DNA of 6,494 nt from Acetobacteraceae bacterium (lineage in GTDB: Bacteria; Pseudomonadota; Alphaproteobacteria; Acetobacterales; Acetobacteraceae). The translations under genes were made by a program, and so were the position numbers. Under the pieces are notes generated by a model, which worked only from the letters and a program-made list of their open reading frames with translations, was not told where the DNA came from and searched no databases. The stretch lies in assembly GCA_027311485.1 (NCBI GenBank), contig DAICYU010000245.1, positions 1 to 6,494 of the forward strand, given 5' to 3'. Positions 5,691-6,494 of this stretch are shown in pieces. The number at the start of each line of letters is the position of its first letter. Position 1 is the first letter of the stretch.

Positions 5691-5732
5691 AAGTGCGCCT
5701 GAATGCGCGTGCCAGGGGAACGGGCCAGACAT

Positions 5733-6494
5733 TTGAACACTGCGGACGAAACCGCCGAATACGATCTCGCCATCATCGGCGGCGGCATCAACGGATGCGG
5801 CATCGCCCGCGATGCCGCCGGCCGCGGCTGGCGCGTGCATCTGTGTGAGCGTGCCGACCTCGGCTCGGGAACCTCCAGCGCCTCCACCAAGCTGATCCAC
5901 GGCGGCCTGCGCTACCTGGAACACTATGAGTTCCGCCTGGTGCGGGAAGCGCTCATGGAGCGGGAGGTGCTGTGGGGCATCGCCCCGCATATCGTCTGGC
6001 CGCTGCGGTTCGTCCTGCCGCACCATCGGCAGTTACGGCCTGCCTGGCTGCTGCGCCTCGGGCTGTTCATCTACGACCATCTGGGCGGCCGCAAGAAGCT
6101 GCCGCCCACCCGCACACTGAAACTGGCGCGTGATCCCGCCGGCGCAGTGCTGAAGCCGGAATTCTCCCTGGGCTTCGCCTATTCCGACTGCTGGGTAGAG
6201 GATTCACGGCTGGTCGTGCTGAACGCGCGCGACGCCGCGGATCGCGGCGCCACCATCGCACCCCGCACAAGCTGCGTCGCCGCGGCGCGGGACGGCGATC
6301 GCTGGATCGTCAATCTGCGTAACGAAACCACCGGTGAGCCATACAGCATCCGCGCCCGCGCGCTGGTCAACGCCGCCGGCCCCTGGGTCGCCCGCGTCGC
6401 CGGTTCCGTTATCCGGGAAAATACGCCGGCCACGGTCCGGCTGGTCCAGGGCAGTCATATCGTCGTGCGCCGGCTCTATCAGCACGATGCCTGC
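5733..6494 (+). CDS. glpD: Aerobic glycerol-3-phosphate dehydrogenase GlpD (N-terminal half, cut by window end)
   Basis: The visible 254 residues are the FAD-binding half of GlpD, which oxidises glycerol-3-phosphate to dihydroxyacetone phosphate at the inner membrane and passes electrons to quinone. Motifs: the dinucleotide fold IIGGGINGCGIARDAAGRG (14-32), TSSASTKLIHGGLRYLEHYE (47-66), YSDCWVEDSRLV (150-161), LVNAAGPWV (211-219) and GSHIVV (240-245). All match the E. coli enzyme, which is 501 residues long, so about half is missing past 6494. The frame is open to the last base. The start is uncertain. I chose the TTG at 5733, which puts nine residues before the flavin-binding region and has AGGGGAA about 12 bases upstream. 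An in-frame ATG at 5703 would add ten Arg-rich residues but lacks a ribosome site. It is probably repressed by GlpR through the dyad at 5658-5690. Confidence 0.93.
   Translation, partial: MNTADETAEYDLAIIGGGINGCGIARDAAGRGWRVHLCERADLGSGTSSASTKLIHGGLRYLEHYEFRLVREALMEREVLWGIAPHIVWPLRFVLPHHRQLRPAWLLRLGLFIYDHLGGRKKLPPTRTLKLARDPAGAVLKPEFSLGFAYSDCWVEDSRLVVLNARDAADRGATIAPRTSCVAAARDGDRWIVNLRNETTGEPYSIRARALVNAAGPWVARVAGSVIRENTPATVRLVQGSHIVVRRLYQHDAC

Overview
The window is visibly GC-rich, with codon third positions dominated by G and C. It carries a GlpR/GlpD pair, Gram-negative lipoproteins and an outer-membrane barrel, so it comes from a Gram-negative proteobacterium. An alphaproteobacterium (Rhodospirillales or Acetobacterales type) is my best guess from style and promoter sequences; no marker gene fixes it.

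Layout. (1) Positions 5-1022, minus strand: two genes read leftward from an AT-rich promoter near 1066-1092. The first is a lipoprotein with a glycine-zipper segment and a long helical tail, starting at TTG behind a strong ribosome binding site. The second is a small, Cys- and Ala-rich exported or lipoprotein-like protein. (2) Positions 1023-1616: a gap of about 590 bases with no convincing gene. It holds the leftward promoter, a cluster of CCGGCAG/CTGCCGG inverted repeats, a 17-bp tandem duplication and a weak terminator-like hairpin. (3) Positions 1617-3902, plus strand: a patatin-like phospholipase lipoprotein with all catalytic motifs, then a signal-peptide-bearing outer-membrane beta-barrel of the Phenol_MetA_deg type. 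(4) Positions 4041-5532, plus strand: a TIGR02466-type putative 2-oxoglutarate/Fe(II) oxygenase and, four bases after its stop, a GlpR repressor of the DeoR family. (5) Positions 5733-6494, plus strand: the first half of glpD, the FAD-dependent glycerol-3-phosphate dehydrogenase, cut by the window end.

How the parts may work together. GlpR and GlpD form the standard regulator/enzyme pair of glycerol-3-phosphate catabolism. A perfect 9-bp inverted repeat sits over the predicted -10 and start site of glpD and is a natural operator candidate. The 9-mer GCTTTCGAA in that operator also occurs beside the oxygenase start codon, downstream of a TTGACA box, so GlpR may control both its own operon and glpD. 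The phospholipase and barrel upstream could supply or sense lipid breakdown products, but a shared pathway with glycerol-3-phosphate is only an inference from gene order.

No clear new defence, mobile or RNA system is visible. The least explained parts are the small minus-strand lipoprotein-like gene, the pairing of a TIGR02466 oxygenase with glpR, and the repeat-bearing gap at 1081-1616.
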